DNA from: Chloroflexota bacterium
GTDB lineage: Bacteria; Chloroflexota; Dormibacteria; Dormibacterales; Dormibacteraceae
Assembly: GCA_005879675.1 (NCBI GenBank)
Contig: VBJE01000213.1
Coordinates: 1 to 6,903 of the forward strand
DNA length: 6,903 nt
Direction of reading: 5' to 3'
The position numbers and the translations under genes are program-made. Under the pieces are notes generated by a model. That model searched no databases. It saw only the letters and a program-made list of their open reading frames with translations, and was not told the DNA's origin. Of the stretch, positions 1 through 5,442 are shown piece after piece; position 1 is the first letter of the stretch, and each line of letters opens with the position of its first letter.

Positions 1-186
1 CAGGTGGTCGAGCGCGCGGTGGATGGCCTCGAGCGAGTCCTCCGCGTTCATGCCGCAGTCGAGGAGATCGGCTTCATCCCCGTCCAGGAAGAGAAAGACG
101 TTGACGAGGCCGTCCTCGAAGGGGATGGGCAGACGAAGCTCGAAGACGCCTGCCGCAACCTCGGTCAGGGCCAGATCGACGGCCAT
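1..186 (-). CDS. MBL-fold metallo-hydrolase, N-terminal part (cut by left edge)
   Basis: Reading the minus strand from an ATG at 186 gives 62 uninterrupted codons to the window edge. Residues 17-45 read LRLPIPF-x5-VNVFLF-x8-LLDCG. This matches the start of metallo-beta-lactamase-fold proteins: a first beta strand, a 'VNVYL'-type strand, then the 'LIDTG' turn that precedes the first helix. The zinc-binding HxHxDH motif normally comes later and lies outside the window, so catalytic competence and substrate (thioester, lactone, phosphodiester or other) cannot be judged. Here the usual LIDTG is LLDCG. The ribosome binding site is weak (a GCAGGCGA stretch about 10 nt upstream). The gene is divergent from the SCP2 gene across an 87-nt gap. 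The family assignment rests on only the first ~60 residues. Confidence 0.75.
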   Translation of the reverse strand, partial: MAVDLALTEVAAGVFELRLPIPFEDGLVNVFLFLDGDEADLLDCGMNAEDSLEAIHRALDHL

Positions 187-226
187 CCCGGCATTGTCGC
201 CTGCGGCTCTAAGATGAGTGGTGAGC

Positions 227-246
227 CGTACTCGAACGTACTGAAA
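227..246. repeat. 10-bp direct repeat in the divergent MBL/SCP2 promoter gap
   Basis: The 87-nt gap between the divergent MBL and SCP2 starts (187-273) contains CGTACTCGAA (227-236) followed at once by CGTACTGAAA (237-246), two units matching at 8 of 10 positions. A period of one helical turn in a shared promoter region could be a tandem regulator site. No clear -35/-10 pair was found on either strand, and two short units can arise by chance. The remainder of the gap shows only the SCP2 ribosome binding site. Confidence 0.25.
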
Positions 247-273
247 ACATCAACGCTGTTTGGGAGGAGCCGA

Positions 274-615
274 ATGTCCGAAGTCCAGATGACCCCCGAC
301 CAGATCGTCGAGGCCATGCCGAACTTCCTGATCCCGGAGAAGGCCGGCAGCACCAACGCCACGATCCAGTTCGACCTCAGCGGCGACGGGGGCGGCAAGT
401 GGTGGGTGCACATCCACGACGGCAAGGCCGAGTCGGGCAAAGGCGACCCGGGCACGCCGCCGAACCTCACCCTGCTTGCCGACGCCGGCGACTGGGTCAA
501 GATCATGACCGGCAAGCTGGACGGGACCGCGGCTTTCATGCAGGGGAAGCTCAAGATCAAGGGCGACATGGGCCTTGCGATCAAGATGCAGTCCCTGTTC
601 CGCCGGCCGAGCTAA
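274..615 (+). CDS. SCP2 sterol-binding domain protein
   Basis: This 113-residue protein is a complete single-domain member of the SCP2 (sterol carrier protein 2) family. These proteins have a small alpha/beta fold with a hydrophobic tunnel that binds lipids or acyl chains. The N-terminal helix (residues 6-20, DQIVEAMPNFL) is followed by beta strands (NATIQFDLSG, KWWVHIHDG). The diagnostic C-terminal part comes next: LTLLADAGDWVKIMTGKLDGTAAFMQGKLKIKGDMGLAIKMQSLF (66-109 region), with the family's 'MxGKxxxxxAFMxGKLKIxGDMGLAxK' pattern. The start at 274 is chosen for the Shine-Dalgarno GGAGG (263-267, 6 nt before the ATG). Open frame continues upstream but runs antisense to the MBL gene. The gene converges on the lipoprotein gene with 19 nt between the stops. 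Its ligand cannot be read from the sequence. Confidence 0.92.
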   Translation: MSEVQMTPDQIVEAMPNFLIPEKAGSTNATIQFDLSGDGGGKWWVHIHDGKAESGKGDPGTPPNLTLLADAGDWVKIMTGKLDGTAAFMQGKLKIKGDMGLAIKMQSLFRRPS

Positions 616-622
616 CCCCGCG

Positions 623-635
623 GGGCTTGCAGCCC
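623..635. terminator. Possible weak bidirectional terminator hairpin
   Basis: GGGCT (623-627) and AGCCC (631-635) form a 5-bp stem with a 3-nt loop, extended by one G-U pair. It lies in the 19-nt space between the convergent SCP2 and lipoprotein genes and touches the lipoprotein stop codon. There is no T-tract on either strand, so intrinsic termination would be weak at best. A stem this short is also easily produced by chance in GC-rich DNA. Confidence 0.25.
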
Positions 636-1276
636 TAGAGCGAGAACTTCCAGGTTCCGAGGCGCGAGGCCATCTCGCCCTCGAGGTCGAGAGGCCCCGA
701 ACGGACGTCGAGGATGACCACGAAATGCGGCGTCAAGGCGATGAGCCGTCCGTCGGCCATCTTGTCCGCCTCGACGGCGTTGCCCCATGAGATCGCATCC
801 AGCTTCGGTGAGGGCTTGATGTTGGTGGCGGCCCAGCCGGCGAGGTCCCCCGAGCTGCCCCGTTCGTAGGTCGAGACGATCATGTAGCCGAAGAGGTTGT
901 TGCCGGGCGTGCACTGGGGTTGCGAAGGCGAGCTGGCGCAGGTCGCGTCGGGAGAGGACATCTTGCAGCTGCTCAGGCAGGTGAAGTCGAAGGTCAGGTC
1001 GATTCCCTTGGGGTCGTCCAGCGCCTGGGAGCGCTCGATGTACTTCCAGGTGCTCGGGTAGCAGAAACCCCAGCCGAGCTGGGGATCCTTGTACGCATGG
1101 TCGCCGGTTGAGCACTTGAGATCGCCGCCGATCTGAGGTACGCTCGGCACCGCACGCGGGTTGGAGCCCGGCTGGCAAGCGGCCAGCGCGAGCACCAGGG
1201 CCGCGATCAGGATCATCGGGGGAAATGGCGGCGGGGATGGCATCCGGCGACTAATTGTGCGGGAGCGGGTACGCAT
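635..1276 (-). CDS. Predicted secreted lipoprotein, Cys-rich, unknown function
   Basis: From the ATG at 1276 this encodes 213 residues. An arginine-rich n-region (MRTRSRTISRR) and a Pro-rich stretch precede a hydrophobic core (MILIAALVLALAA, 21-33) and a lipobox, LAAC, with Cys34 as the predicted lipidated residue. The mature protein has six further cysteines (about residues 55, 72, 100, 104, 113 and 122), which suits disulfides outside the cytoplasm. Residues 62-79 (YKDPQLGWGFCYPSTWKY) resemble the 'Y-x-DPxxGFsfxYPssW' strand found at the start of PsbP-like and related secreted lipoprotein domains; this is a faint family hint only. The start is uncertain: later ATGs at 1243 and 1216 are in frame, none has a clear ribosome binding site, and 1276 alone supplies the positive n-region. 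The frame is open further upstream, to an ATG at 1354, but that would run into the ribosome binding site of the divergent gene. Confidence 0.75.
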   Translation of the reverse strand: MRTRSRTISRRMPSPPPFPPMILIAALVLALAACQPGSNPRAVPSVPQIGGDLKCSTGDHAYKDPQLGWGFCYPSTWKYIERSQALDDPKGIDLTFDFTCLSSCKMSSPDATCASSPSQPQCTPGNNLFGYMIVSTYERGSSGDLAGWAATNIKPSPKLDAISWGNAVEADKMADGRLIALTPHFVVILDVRSGPLDLEGEMASRLGTWKFSL

Positions 1277-1303
1277 ATCGATGCAGGCGTTCTGCTCTCG
1301 AAG

Positions 1304-1337
1304 TCCAAACGGCGCCGGATTCGGTACTGAGTTTGGA
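1304..1337. repeat. 7-bp inverted repeat between lipoprotein and TraR/DksA genes
   Basis: TCCAAAC (1304-1310) and GTTTGGA (1331-1337) are perfect inverted arms separated by 20 nt, inside the 77-nt divergent gap (1277-1353). The right arm ends in GGA, which belongs to the purine-rich stretch serving as ribosome binding site for the zinc-finger gene (1335-1345). It could be a dyad operator shared by both genes. Alternatively it could form a hairpin in the plus-strand mRNA that partly hides the ribosome binding site. No good sigma-70-type -35/-10 pair was seen on either strand. Confidence 0.4.
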
Positions 1338-1353
1338 GAGGGGGGATCTAGCA

Positions 1354-1749
1354 ATGGCGATCCGCAAGAAGATGGAGACCGCTCCGCAGGAGAGGCTCGA
1401 GGCTGACAGGAAGCGGCTCGAGCTCCTGGCCGCCCAGTGCGGCGAGGAGGCGGGCCTGCACCGGCCGCTGAACGACGTGGTCGGCGGTGTGATCACGGGC
1501 ATTCCGGAGGAGACCGACCTCGCGCAGGCGCTGTCGGACCGCGAGACCAGCGACATCCTGGTCCACCTCCTGGACCAGAACAGGGAGCAGGTCGAGCGCG
1601 CCCTGGAGAGGGTTCGCGAGGGCACCTACGGCATCTGCGAGGGCTGCGCACGGCGCATCCCTGAAGCCAGGCTGAAGTATCAGCCGGCGGCCACGCGGTG
1701 CGTCGAGTGTCAGGGCCACTGGGACAGGATCAACGGCAGAACGGCCTAA
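1354..1749 (+). CDS. TraR/DksA-type C4 zinc-finger protein
   Basis: This 131-residue protein has the layout of the DksA/TraR family: a long helical N-terminal half (roughly 8-90, rich in Glu, Arg, Leu and Gln, likely a coiled coil), then a C4 zinc finger. The zinc ligands are visible as CEGC (Cys95, Cys98) and CVEC (Cys116, Cys119). The signature GTYGICEGC-RRIPEARL-x4-ATRCVEC is close to the family consensus. DksA-like proteins insert a coiled coil into the RNA polymerase secondary channel and modulate initiation with ppGpp; small paralogues in other phyla are less well understood. The family's acidic tip residues were not identified with certainty, so DksA activity itself is not claimed. The ATG at 1354 follows a GGAGAGGGGGG stretch (1335-1345). 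The upstream in-frame extension has no start with a ribosome binding site and overlaps the promoter gap. Confidence 0.92.
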   Translation: MAIRKKMETAPQERLEADRKRLELLAAQCGEEAGLHRPLNDVVGGVITGIPEETDLAQALSDRETSDILVHLLDQNREQVERALERVREGTYGICEGCARRIPEARLKYQPAATRCVECQGHWDRINGRTA

Positions 1750-1781
1750 AACCGGTCAACCAACCCCTTGAAGCGCGCGCG

Positions 1782-1864
1782 CGACGTGTCCCCTCTCCCC
1801 CTCGGAGCGAGGACGAGTCCCCTCTCCCGTCGGAGCGAGCGACGTGTCCCCTCTCCCCCTCGGG
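1782..1864. repeat. Three tandem ~29-bp intergenic repeats
   Basis: Three units begin with GACG(T/A)GTCCCCTCTCCC at 1783, 1812 and 1841, an exact 29-nt period. Each contains a C/T-rich block followed by (C)TCGG(A/G)G. Units 1 and 2 are full and end in GGAGCGAG; unit 2 has one C fewer and a G for C. Unit 3 switches after TCGG into the hairpin arm GGGGAGAGGG. Unit 1 also has a small stem, CCTCG/CGAGG (1800-1804 and 1808-1812). The array is in the 136-nt gap (1750-1885) between convergent genes; the rest of that gap is only a GC alternation (about 1774-1783) and unremarkable sequence. There are no distinct spacers, so this is not a CRISPR array. Confidence 0.8.
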
Positions 1865-1871
1865 GAGAGGG
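1849..1871. terminator. GC-rich 10-bp hairpin, REP-like, possible bidirectional terminator
   Basis: CCCTCTCCCC (1849-1858) and GGGGAGAGGG (1862-1871) pair perfectly around a 3-nt loop. The tail after the stem reads TCAGGGTGAGGGGC (1872-1885) and ends at the stop codon of the small membrane protein. The gene arrangement (zinc-finger gene from the left, four-gene run from the right) makes this the natural place for transcripts of both strands to end. No T-tract follows on either strand. The composite 'CCCTCACCCTGACCCTCTCCCC...GGGGAGAGGG' pattern on the minus strand resembles dispersed intergenic palindromes common in GC-rich bacteria. That comparison is from memory and was not searched. Confidence 0.55.
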
Positions 1872-1885
1872 TCAGGGTGAGGGGC

Positions 1886-2086
1886 TTAAGTCCCCTTAGC
1901 CGGTCGGCGTAATCCCACCGCGCCCAGCGCCAGCCCGACCACGACCATCCCCGACCCGATCCAGAACCACTTGATGTCGCCTGTCATGTAGCTGCCCGGG
2001 ATGTAGCCGAGCCCCTGCCCGGCGAACACCGCCCCCGCGAGCAGCACCAGGACGCCGACGACCGCGAGCCCGAGCCTCACGGCCAC
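1886..2086 (-). CDS. Small two-helix membrane protein, unknown function
   Basis: This 66-residue protein starts at GTG (2086). It has two hydrophobic segments, about residues 5-22 (LGLAVVGVLVLLAGAVFA) and 41-59 (FWIGSGMVVVGLALGAVGL), joined by a short loop, GQGLGYIPGSYMTGDIKW, and ends in a basic tail, RRPAKGT. The 'LLxGxxxxxQGLGxIPGSxMTG...W...G' pattern recurs in small uncharacterised membrane proteins of high-GC bacteria, which supports it as a real gene. No catalytic residues are visible. It lies 33 nt downstream of the aldehyde dehydrogenase on the same strand and may be co-transcribed. The ribosome binding site is poor (GGGTGA). A GTG start 7 nt upstream in another frame gives an Arg-rich reading and is rejected. 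Confidence 0.8.
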   Translation of the reverse strand: MAVRLGLAVVGVLVLLAGAVFAGQGLGYIPGSYMTGDIKWFWIGSGMVVVGLALGAVGLRRPAKGT

Positions 2087-2119
2087 TGATCACCCGGCGC
2101 GGTCAGCTCAAATTGCACC

Positions 2120-3550
2120 TCAAATTCCGCCGTAGACGACCGATTTCTCCTCGGTGTACTGCAGGAAGGCCTCCAGCCCATGCTCCTTGCCGAAGCCCGA
2201 TTGCTTGGTGCCGCCGAAGGGCAGCTCGTCGTGCGCGATCTGCAGGGCGTTGACCCACGTGTAACCGGCCTCCAGCTCCTCCACCGCGCGGTGCGCCGCG
2301 GCCATGTTGGTGGTCCAGATCGACGAGCCCAGGCCGTACTCGGAGTCGTTGGCCAGGCGAAGGCCCTCGTCCAGGTCCTTGATCCGGCGCACGGGAAGGG
2401 CGGGGCCGAACACCTCCTCGGCCCACATCCGCGAGCCGTCGGGCACGTCCTCGAGGATCGTCGGCTGGATGAACCAGCCGCGGTCGTACTCCGCGCCCTT
2501 CGGGCGGCCACCGCCGTACAACACCCGAGCGCCGCGGTCGACCGCGTCCTTGACCTGCGCCTCGACCTCGGCTCGCTGGGTCTCGCTGTGCATCGGCCCC
2601 ATGCGGCTGTCCTTGTCCAGGCCGTTGCCCGGCTTGAGCTTCGCAGCCCGCGCGACGAGCTTCTCGAGCAGCGCGTCGTGCACCCCCTCCTGGACGTATA
2701 AGCGCTTGACCGCCAGGCAGGCCTGGCCGCAGTTGAAGAATCGCCCGACGGAGATGGCGCGGGCCGCGCCTTCGAGGTCTGCGTCGTCGAGGACGATGCA
2801 CGGGTCGCTGCCGCCGAGCTCGAGGGTGACCTTCTTCAATCCCTCGGCCGCGCGGGCCATGACCTTCTTTCCGGTCGGGGTGGAGCCCGTGAGCGCGATC
2901 TTCCGGATCAGCGGGTGGCTCACGATCGCCTCACCCGTCGCCTGGCCGAGAACCACGTTGACGACGCCCTCCGGCAGTCCGCCCTCGATGAGCGCCTCTA
3001 TGCACGCGAGCGTCGAAAGCGGTGTCGTGCTCGCGGGTTTCAGCACCACCGTGTTGCCGGCGGCGATCGCAGGCGCGACCTTGTTGGCGGCCAGCGTCAG
3101 CGGGAAGTTCCAGGGCACGATCGCGCCGCAGACGCCGATCGGCCTGCGGACGACGAGCCCGTACGTGGTGAGGTCCGGCAGCCGGACATGCTGTCCGTGA
3201 ACCTTGTCCGCGAGGTCCGCGAACCACGCGATGTTCTCGCCGAACCGCTGCGCCTCGATGCGCGACTCGAGCAGCGTCTTGCCCTGCTCCTTGGTCAGGA
3301 TCGGCGCGATGTGCTCGACCTTGCCCAGCATGTGCTGCGCGGCCTTGTGCAGGATCTCGGCGCGCTTGTTCGCGGGCATCTTCGACCAGGTGGTGAAGGC
3401 CTTCGCGGCCGCCTGGGCCGCCCGGTCGACGTCCGCCGCGCCTCCGGCCGGGACCTCGTCGACGACCTCGCCGGTGGCCGGGTTGCGGACCTCGTACGTC
3501 TTGCCGGACGCGGCCTTGGTCCGGTCGCCTTCGATGATCATCGTCGCCAT
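2120..3550 (-). CDS. NAD(P)+-dependent aldehyde dehydrogenase, succinate-semialdehyde dehydrogenase-like
   Basis: This 476-residue protein is a full-length aldehyde dehydrogenase superfamily enzyme, oxidising an aldehyde to the acid with NAD(P)+ in the cytoplasm. The N-terminal part carries the Rossmann cofactor domain: PWNFPL (146-151, oxyanion Asn148), LKPAS (170-174), GSTPTGKK (222-229), and LELGGSDP (243-250) with general-base Glu244. The catalytic domain has FFNCGQAC (271-278) with nucleophile Cys278, then EEVFGP (378-383, cofactor-binding Glu379) and PFGGTKQSGFGKEHG (444-458). All key residues are present. Ser174 in KPAS replaces the Glu that usually favours NAD+; the NADP+-using GabD of E. 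coli also has KPAS, so NADP+ use is plausible (inference). The substrate is not determined; succinate semialdehyde is one candidate. The ATG at 3550 has a GGGGGTGG ribosome binding site. The gene lies 61 nt after the zinc-ribbon methyltransferase and 33 nt before the small membrane protein. Confidence 0.95.
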   Translation of the reverse strand: MATMIIEGDRTKAASGKTYEVRNPATGEVVDEVPAGGAADVDRAAQAAAKAFTTWSKMPANKRAEILHKAAQHMLGKVEHIAPILTKEQGKTLLESRIEAQRFGENIAWFADLADKVHGQHVRLPDLTTYGLVVRRPIGVCGAIVPWNFPLTLAANKVAPAIAAGNTVVLKPASTTPLSTLACIEALIEGGLPEGVVNVVLGQATGEAIVSHPLIRKIALTGSTPTGKKVMARAAEGLKKVTLELGGSDPCIVLDDADLEGAARAISVGRFFNCGQACLAVKRLYVQEGVHDALLEKLVARAAKLKPGNGLDKDSRMGPMHSETQRAEVEAQVKDAVDRGARVLYGGGRPKGAEYDRGWFIQPTILEDVPDGSRMWAEEVFGPALPVRRIKDLDEGLRLANDSEYGLGSSIWTTNMAAAHRAVEELEAGYTWVNALQIAHDELPFGGTKQSGFGKEHGLEAFLQYTEEKSVVYGGI

Positions 3551-3611
3551 GCGCCACCCCCGTTGATTGTTCGTTCGGCCTGCTACGCCTAATTATCGAG
3601 GTCGGAGGAGA

Positions 3612-4622
3612 TCAGCCCGCGACGCGGCCGAATCCCCGCCACGAGTTTCGGTTGCGCCAGCTGATCCTCACGTCGCGAAGGTCGCTGTGGCGAAACCAGC
3701 TTTCGAACTCCTCGCGCCGCAGGTAGAACGCCACCGGCGCCACGAGATGGTCGAAGACGATGTTGTAGTTCCGCCGGAAGCTGAAGCTCGACAGGCTGTA
3801 GAGATAGTCGTGGGACGGCAACCGCTCGAACAACGGCGTCCGGCGCAGCGGTCGGTACACCCCCTTCACCATCGAATGGAGGACGACCGTCATGGGCCAC
3901 GCCAGCACCGGCAGCGTCCGCGGAGGGATGCGAGTGGTCACGCTCTGGCGCAGCGGGTTGATGAAGCGGTGGACCACGGAGTTGTTCTCGCTGCCGTACA
4001 CCCAGGCAAAGATCGCCCCTCCGGGCCGCACGAACCGGACCAGCGATCGGAAACCCGCCTCGGGATCGGGGAGATGGTGCAGCACGCCGATCGAGTAGAC
4101 GAAGTCGAACGGCCCCCCGCCCGCGCCGGACCGGAACGGCGGGTGGTGGAGATCGCCCTGGACGACGTGGGCGTTGTCGAGCCTGCCCACGTTGGCGTAG
4201 GCGGCTTCGACCGCGTCGCTCAGATCCATCGCCATGACTTCCCGCGCCCCGTAGCGGGCGGCGTGGAAGGCGTGCCGGCCGTTGCCGCAACCCGCATCGA
4301 GGACGACCTTGTCGCGAAAGAAATCGGGTTGCAGAGGGTCGATCCAGTCCAGGAACTGCGCCTCGTACTCGTCGTGGAGCTCGGCAAACTCGCGCCACTG
4401 CCAGCCGAAAGCGGCCGCGGTGCGCCGCACCACGTCCGGCTGGTCCTGGGGCAAAAGACGCGGAACGCCACCGCGGACGGGGTAGCGCCGCGAGCACGAG
4501 TCGCACGCGAGCTCTCCGGTCGCGATCTCCGCGGGGCAGTCGGGATCGGGCACGCCGCTCTCCAGCTCCAGCCCGCCCCCGCACGCCGGGCAGGCGAGCA
4601 GCTCGACCAGGCGAGGCTTCAT
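3612..4622 (-). CDS. Class I SAM methyltransferase with N-terminal Trm112/YcaR-like zinc ribbon
   Basis: This 336-residue protein has two recognisable parts. Residues 1-58 are a Trm112/YcaR-like zinc ribbon: LLACPAC (8-14, Cys11 and Cys14), LACDSC (38-43, Cys40 and Cys43), then RRYPVRGGVPRLLP, typical of that domain. From about residue 72 comes a Rossmann-type methyltransferase. It has VVLDAGCGNGRHAFHAA (motif I, 106-122), VMAMDLS with acidic Asp133 for the SAM ribose, GDLHHPPF (156-163), FDFVYSIGVLHHLPDPEAGF (172-191) and VRPGGAIFAWVYG (198-210). The C-terminal third (215-336) is rich in aromatic and basic residues and probably shapes the substrate pocket. The substrate is unknown; such enzymes occur in glycan, lipid and natural-product contexts. 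The ATG at 4622 overlaps the stop of the upstream methyltransferase (ATGA) and lacks its own strong ribosome binding site, so translation is probably coupled. Open frame above 4622 is out-of-frame reading of that upstream gene. Confidence 0.9.
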   Translation of the reverse strand: MKPRLVELLACPACGGGLELESGVPDPDCPAEIATGELACDSCSRRYPVRGGVPRLLPQDQPDVVRRTAAAFGWQWREFAELHDEYEAQFLDWIDPLQPDFFRDKVVLDAGCGNGRHAFHAARYGAREVMAMDLSDAVEAAYANVGRLDNAHVVQGDLHHPPFRSGAGGGPFDFVYSIGVLHHLPDPEAGFRSLVRFVRPGGAIFAWVYGSENNSVVHRFINPLRQSVTTRIPPRTLPVLAWPMTVVLHSMVKGVYRPLRRTPLFERLPSHDYLYSLSSFSFRRNYNIVFDHLVAPVAFYLRREEFESWFRHSDLRDVRISWRNRNSWRGFGRVAG

Positions 4623-5356
4623 TCCGGCCTGCGGGCGACGCACAGGAGCGAGGCGCCGAACGGCATGTCGGTTCGCCGCAGCACGGGGATCTCGAGCTCG
4701 AAGATGCGGCGAAGGATTCCATTCGACCAGCGAGGGTGCAGGTCGTTCTCCGTGTCGTAGTCGTGGAACCGCCGCCTGATCTTCAACCACTGGCGACCCA
4801 GGTAGATGACGGGCAGGAGAAACGTCGAGACGTAGGTCTCCCGGTCGACGTTCAGCCCGGCTGCGATTACGGCGTCCCGAAGCGAGCGAGCGACGTAGCG
4901 GCGCTTGTGGTGGGAGATGTCGTCCTGCAGGCTCCATAACCAGCGGTGCGCCGGGGCGAACACGAAGACTCGACCGCCCGGCTTGAGCACGCGGCGCAGC
5001 TCGCGCAGCGCGCCGACGTCGTCGTCGAGATGCTCGAGGACGTCGAGCGCCGTCACGACGTCGAAAAAGCCCGACGCGAACGGCAGGTGCATGACGTCGG
5101 CGTTGCGCACGTTGGTGAGCCCTCTCTTGCGACAGAACTGCAGAGCCTCGTCGGAGATGTCGACGCCTTCGGTCGTGCCGAGGCTGCGAAGCTCCTGGAG
5201 CATCAGCCCGGTGCCGCACCCGGCGTCGAGGACCTGGAGGTCGGTGCGGCCGGGATATCGCTGCCGGATCCAATCGAGGACGATGTTGCGCCGCGCCGTG
5301 AGCCACCAGTGGGTCGCCTCGGTCTCGTAGAGGATCTCGTAGGTGTGTAGTTCCAA
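4619..5356 (-). CDS. Class I SAM-dependent methyltransferase (Methyltransf_11 type)
   Basis: This 245-residue protein is a complete SAM-dependent methyltransferase. HWWLTARRNIVLDWI (17-30) is the N-terminal 'HWWfxaRR' signature of one bacterial subgroup. The SAM site follows: LQVLDAGCGTGLMLQELRSLG (40-60), EGVDIS (63-68, Asp66), NADVMHLPF (85-93), FDVVTALDVLEHLDDD (98-113) and VLKPGGRVFVFAPAH (123-137). A basic segment, HHKRRYVARSLRDAV (149-163), is also typical of this subgroup. The substrate is not known; relatives often lie near polyprenyl-glycan or glycosyltransferase genes, but none is present here. The start is TTG at 5356: no ATG or GTG is in frame just upstream, the N-terminus aligns with the usual length, and there is no close Shine-Dalgarno. 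It is first in a four-gene minus-strand run and overlaps the next gene by 4 nt. Confidence 0.9.
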   Translation of the reverse strand: MELHTYEILYETEATHWWLTARRNIVLDWIRQRYPGRTDLQVLDAGCGTGLMLQELRSLGTTEGVDISDEALQFCRKRGLTNVRNADVMHLPFASGFFDVVTALDVLEHLDDDVGALRELRRVLKPGGRVFVFAPAHRWLWSLQDDISHHKRRYVARSLRDAVIAAGLNVDRETYVSTFLLPVIYLGRQWLKIRRRFHDYDTENDLHPRWSNGILRRIFELEIPVLRRTDMPFGASLLCVARRPE

Positions 5357-5363
5357 CGCGGCG

Positions 5364-5370
5364 TATTTAA
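5364..5370 (-). promoter_or_regulatory. Possible -10 element for a leaderless methyltransferase transcript
   Basis: On the minus strand the sequence GTTAAATACG sits in otherwise GC-rich DNA. TTAAAT/TAAATA (5370-5364) ends only 7-8 nt before the TTG start at 5356, so a transcript begun at normal distance from this -10 would start at or next to the start codon. This agrees with the missing Shine-Dalgarno. No convincing -35 was found 16-18 nt upstream, so the evidence is weak. Confidence 0.3.
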
Positions 5371-5442
5371 CGCGACAGCCCCTTCCGCTGCTCCTTCGAT
5401 AATGAACGTGTTCGTGGCGGGAGCGGATTGGGAGGGCCTGAC

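Noticed and set aside
4..273. Upstream extension of the SCP2 protein by 90 codons in the same open frame
   Set aside because: It runs antisense through the MBL-fold gene, gives sequence unlike SCP2 N-termini, and ignores the good Shine-Dalgarno at 263-267.
187..273. SOS (LexA) box around CGAACGTACTGAA
   Set aside because: Only one half-site resembles GAAC; the other arm (TGAA) does not fit the GAAC-N4-GTTC palindrome.
1277..1354. N-terminal extension of the lipoprotein to an ATG at 1354
   Set aside because: It would place extra residues before a proper signal peptide and overlap the ribosome binding site of the divergent zinc-finger gene.
1782..1864. CRISPR array
   Set aside because: The 29-nt period matches a CRISPR repeat length, but the units are contiguous with no distinct spacers and there are no cas genes.
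2304..3200. 298-codon plus-strand open frame opposite the aldehyde dehydrogenase
   Set aside because: Low-complexity Ser/Arg/Pro-rich translation typical of antisense frames in GC-rich genes; the minus-strand product carries every family motif.
3567..4760. 397-codon plus-strand open frame opposite the zinc-ribbon methyltransferase
   Set aside because: Arg/His/Val-rich translation with no recognisable domain, and it spans parts of two well-supported minus-strand genes.
4623..5306. N-terminal extension of the zinc-ribbon methyltransferase to 564 residues
   Set aside because: The added 228 residues are Arg/Pro/Ala-rich out-of-frame reading of the upstream methyltransferase, whose own frame is convincing.
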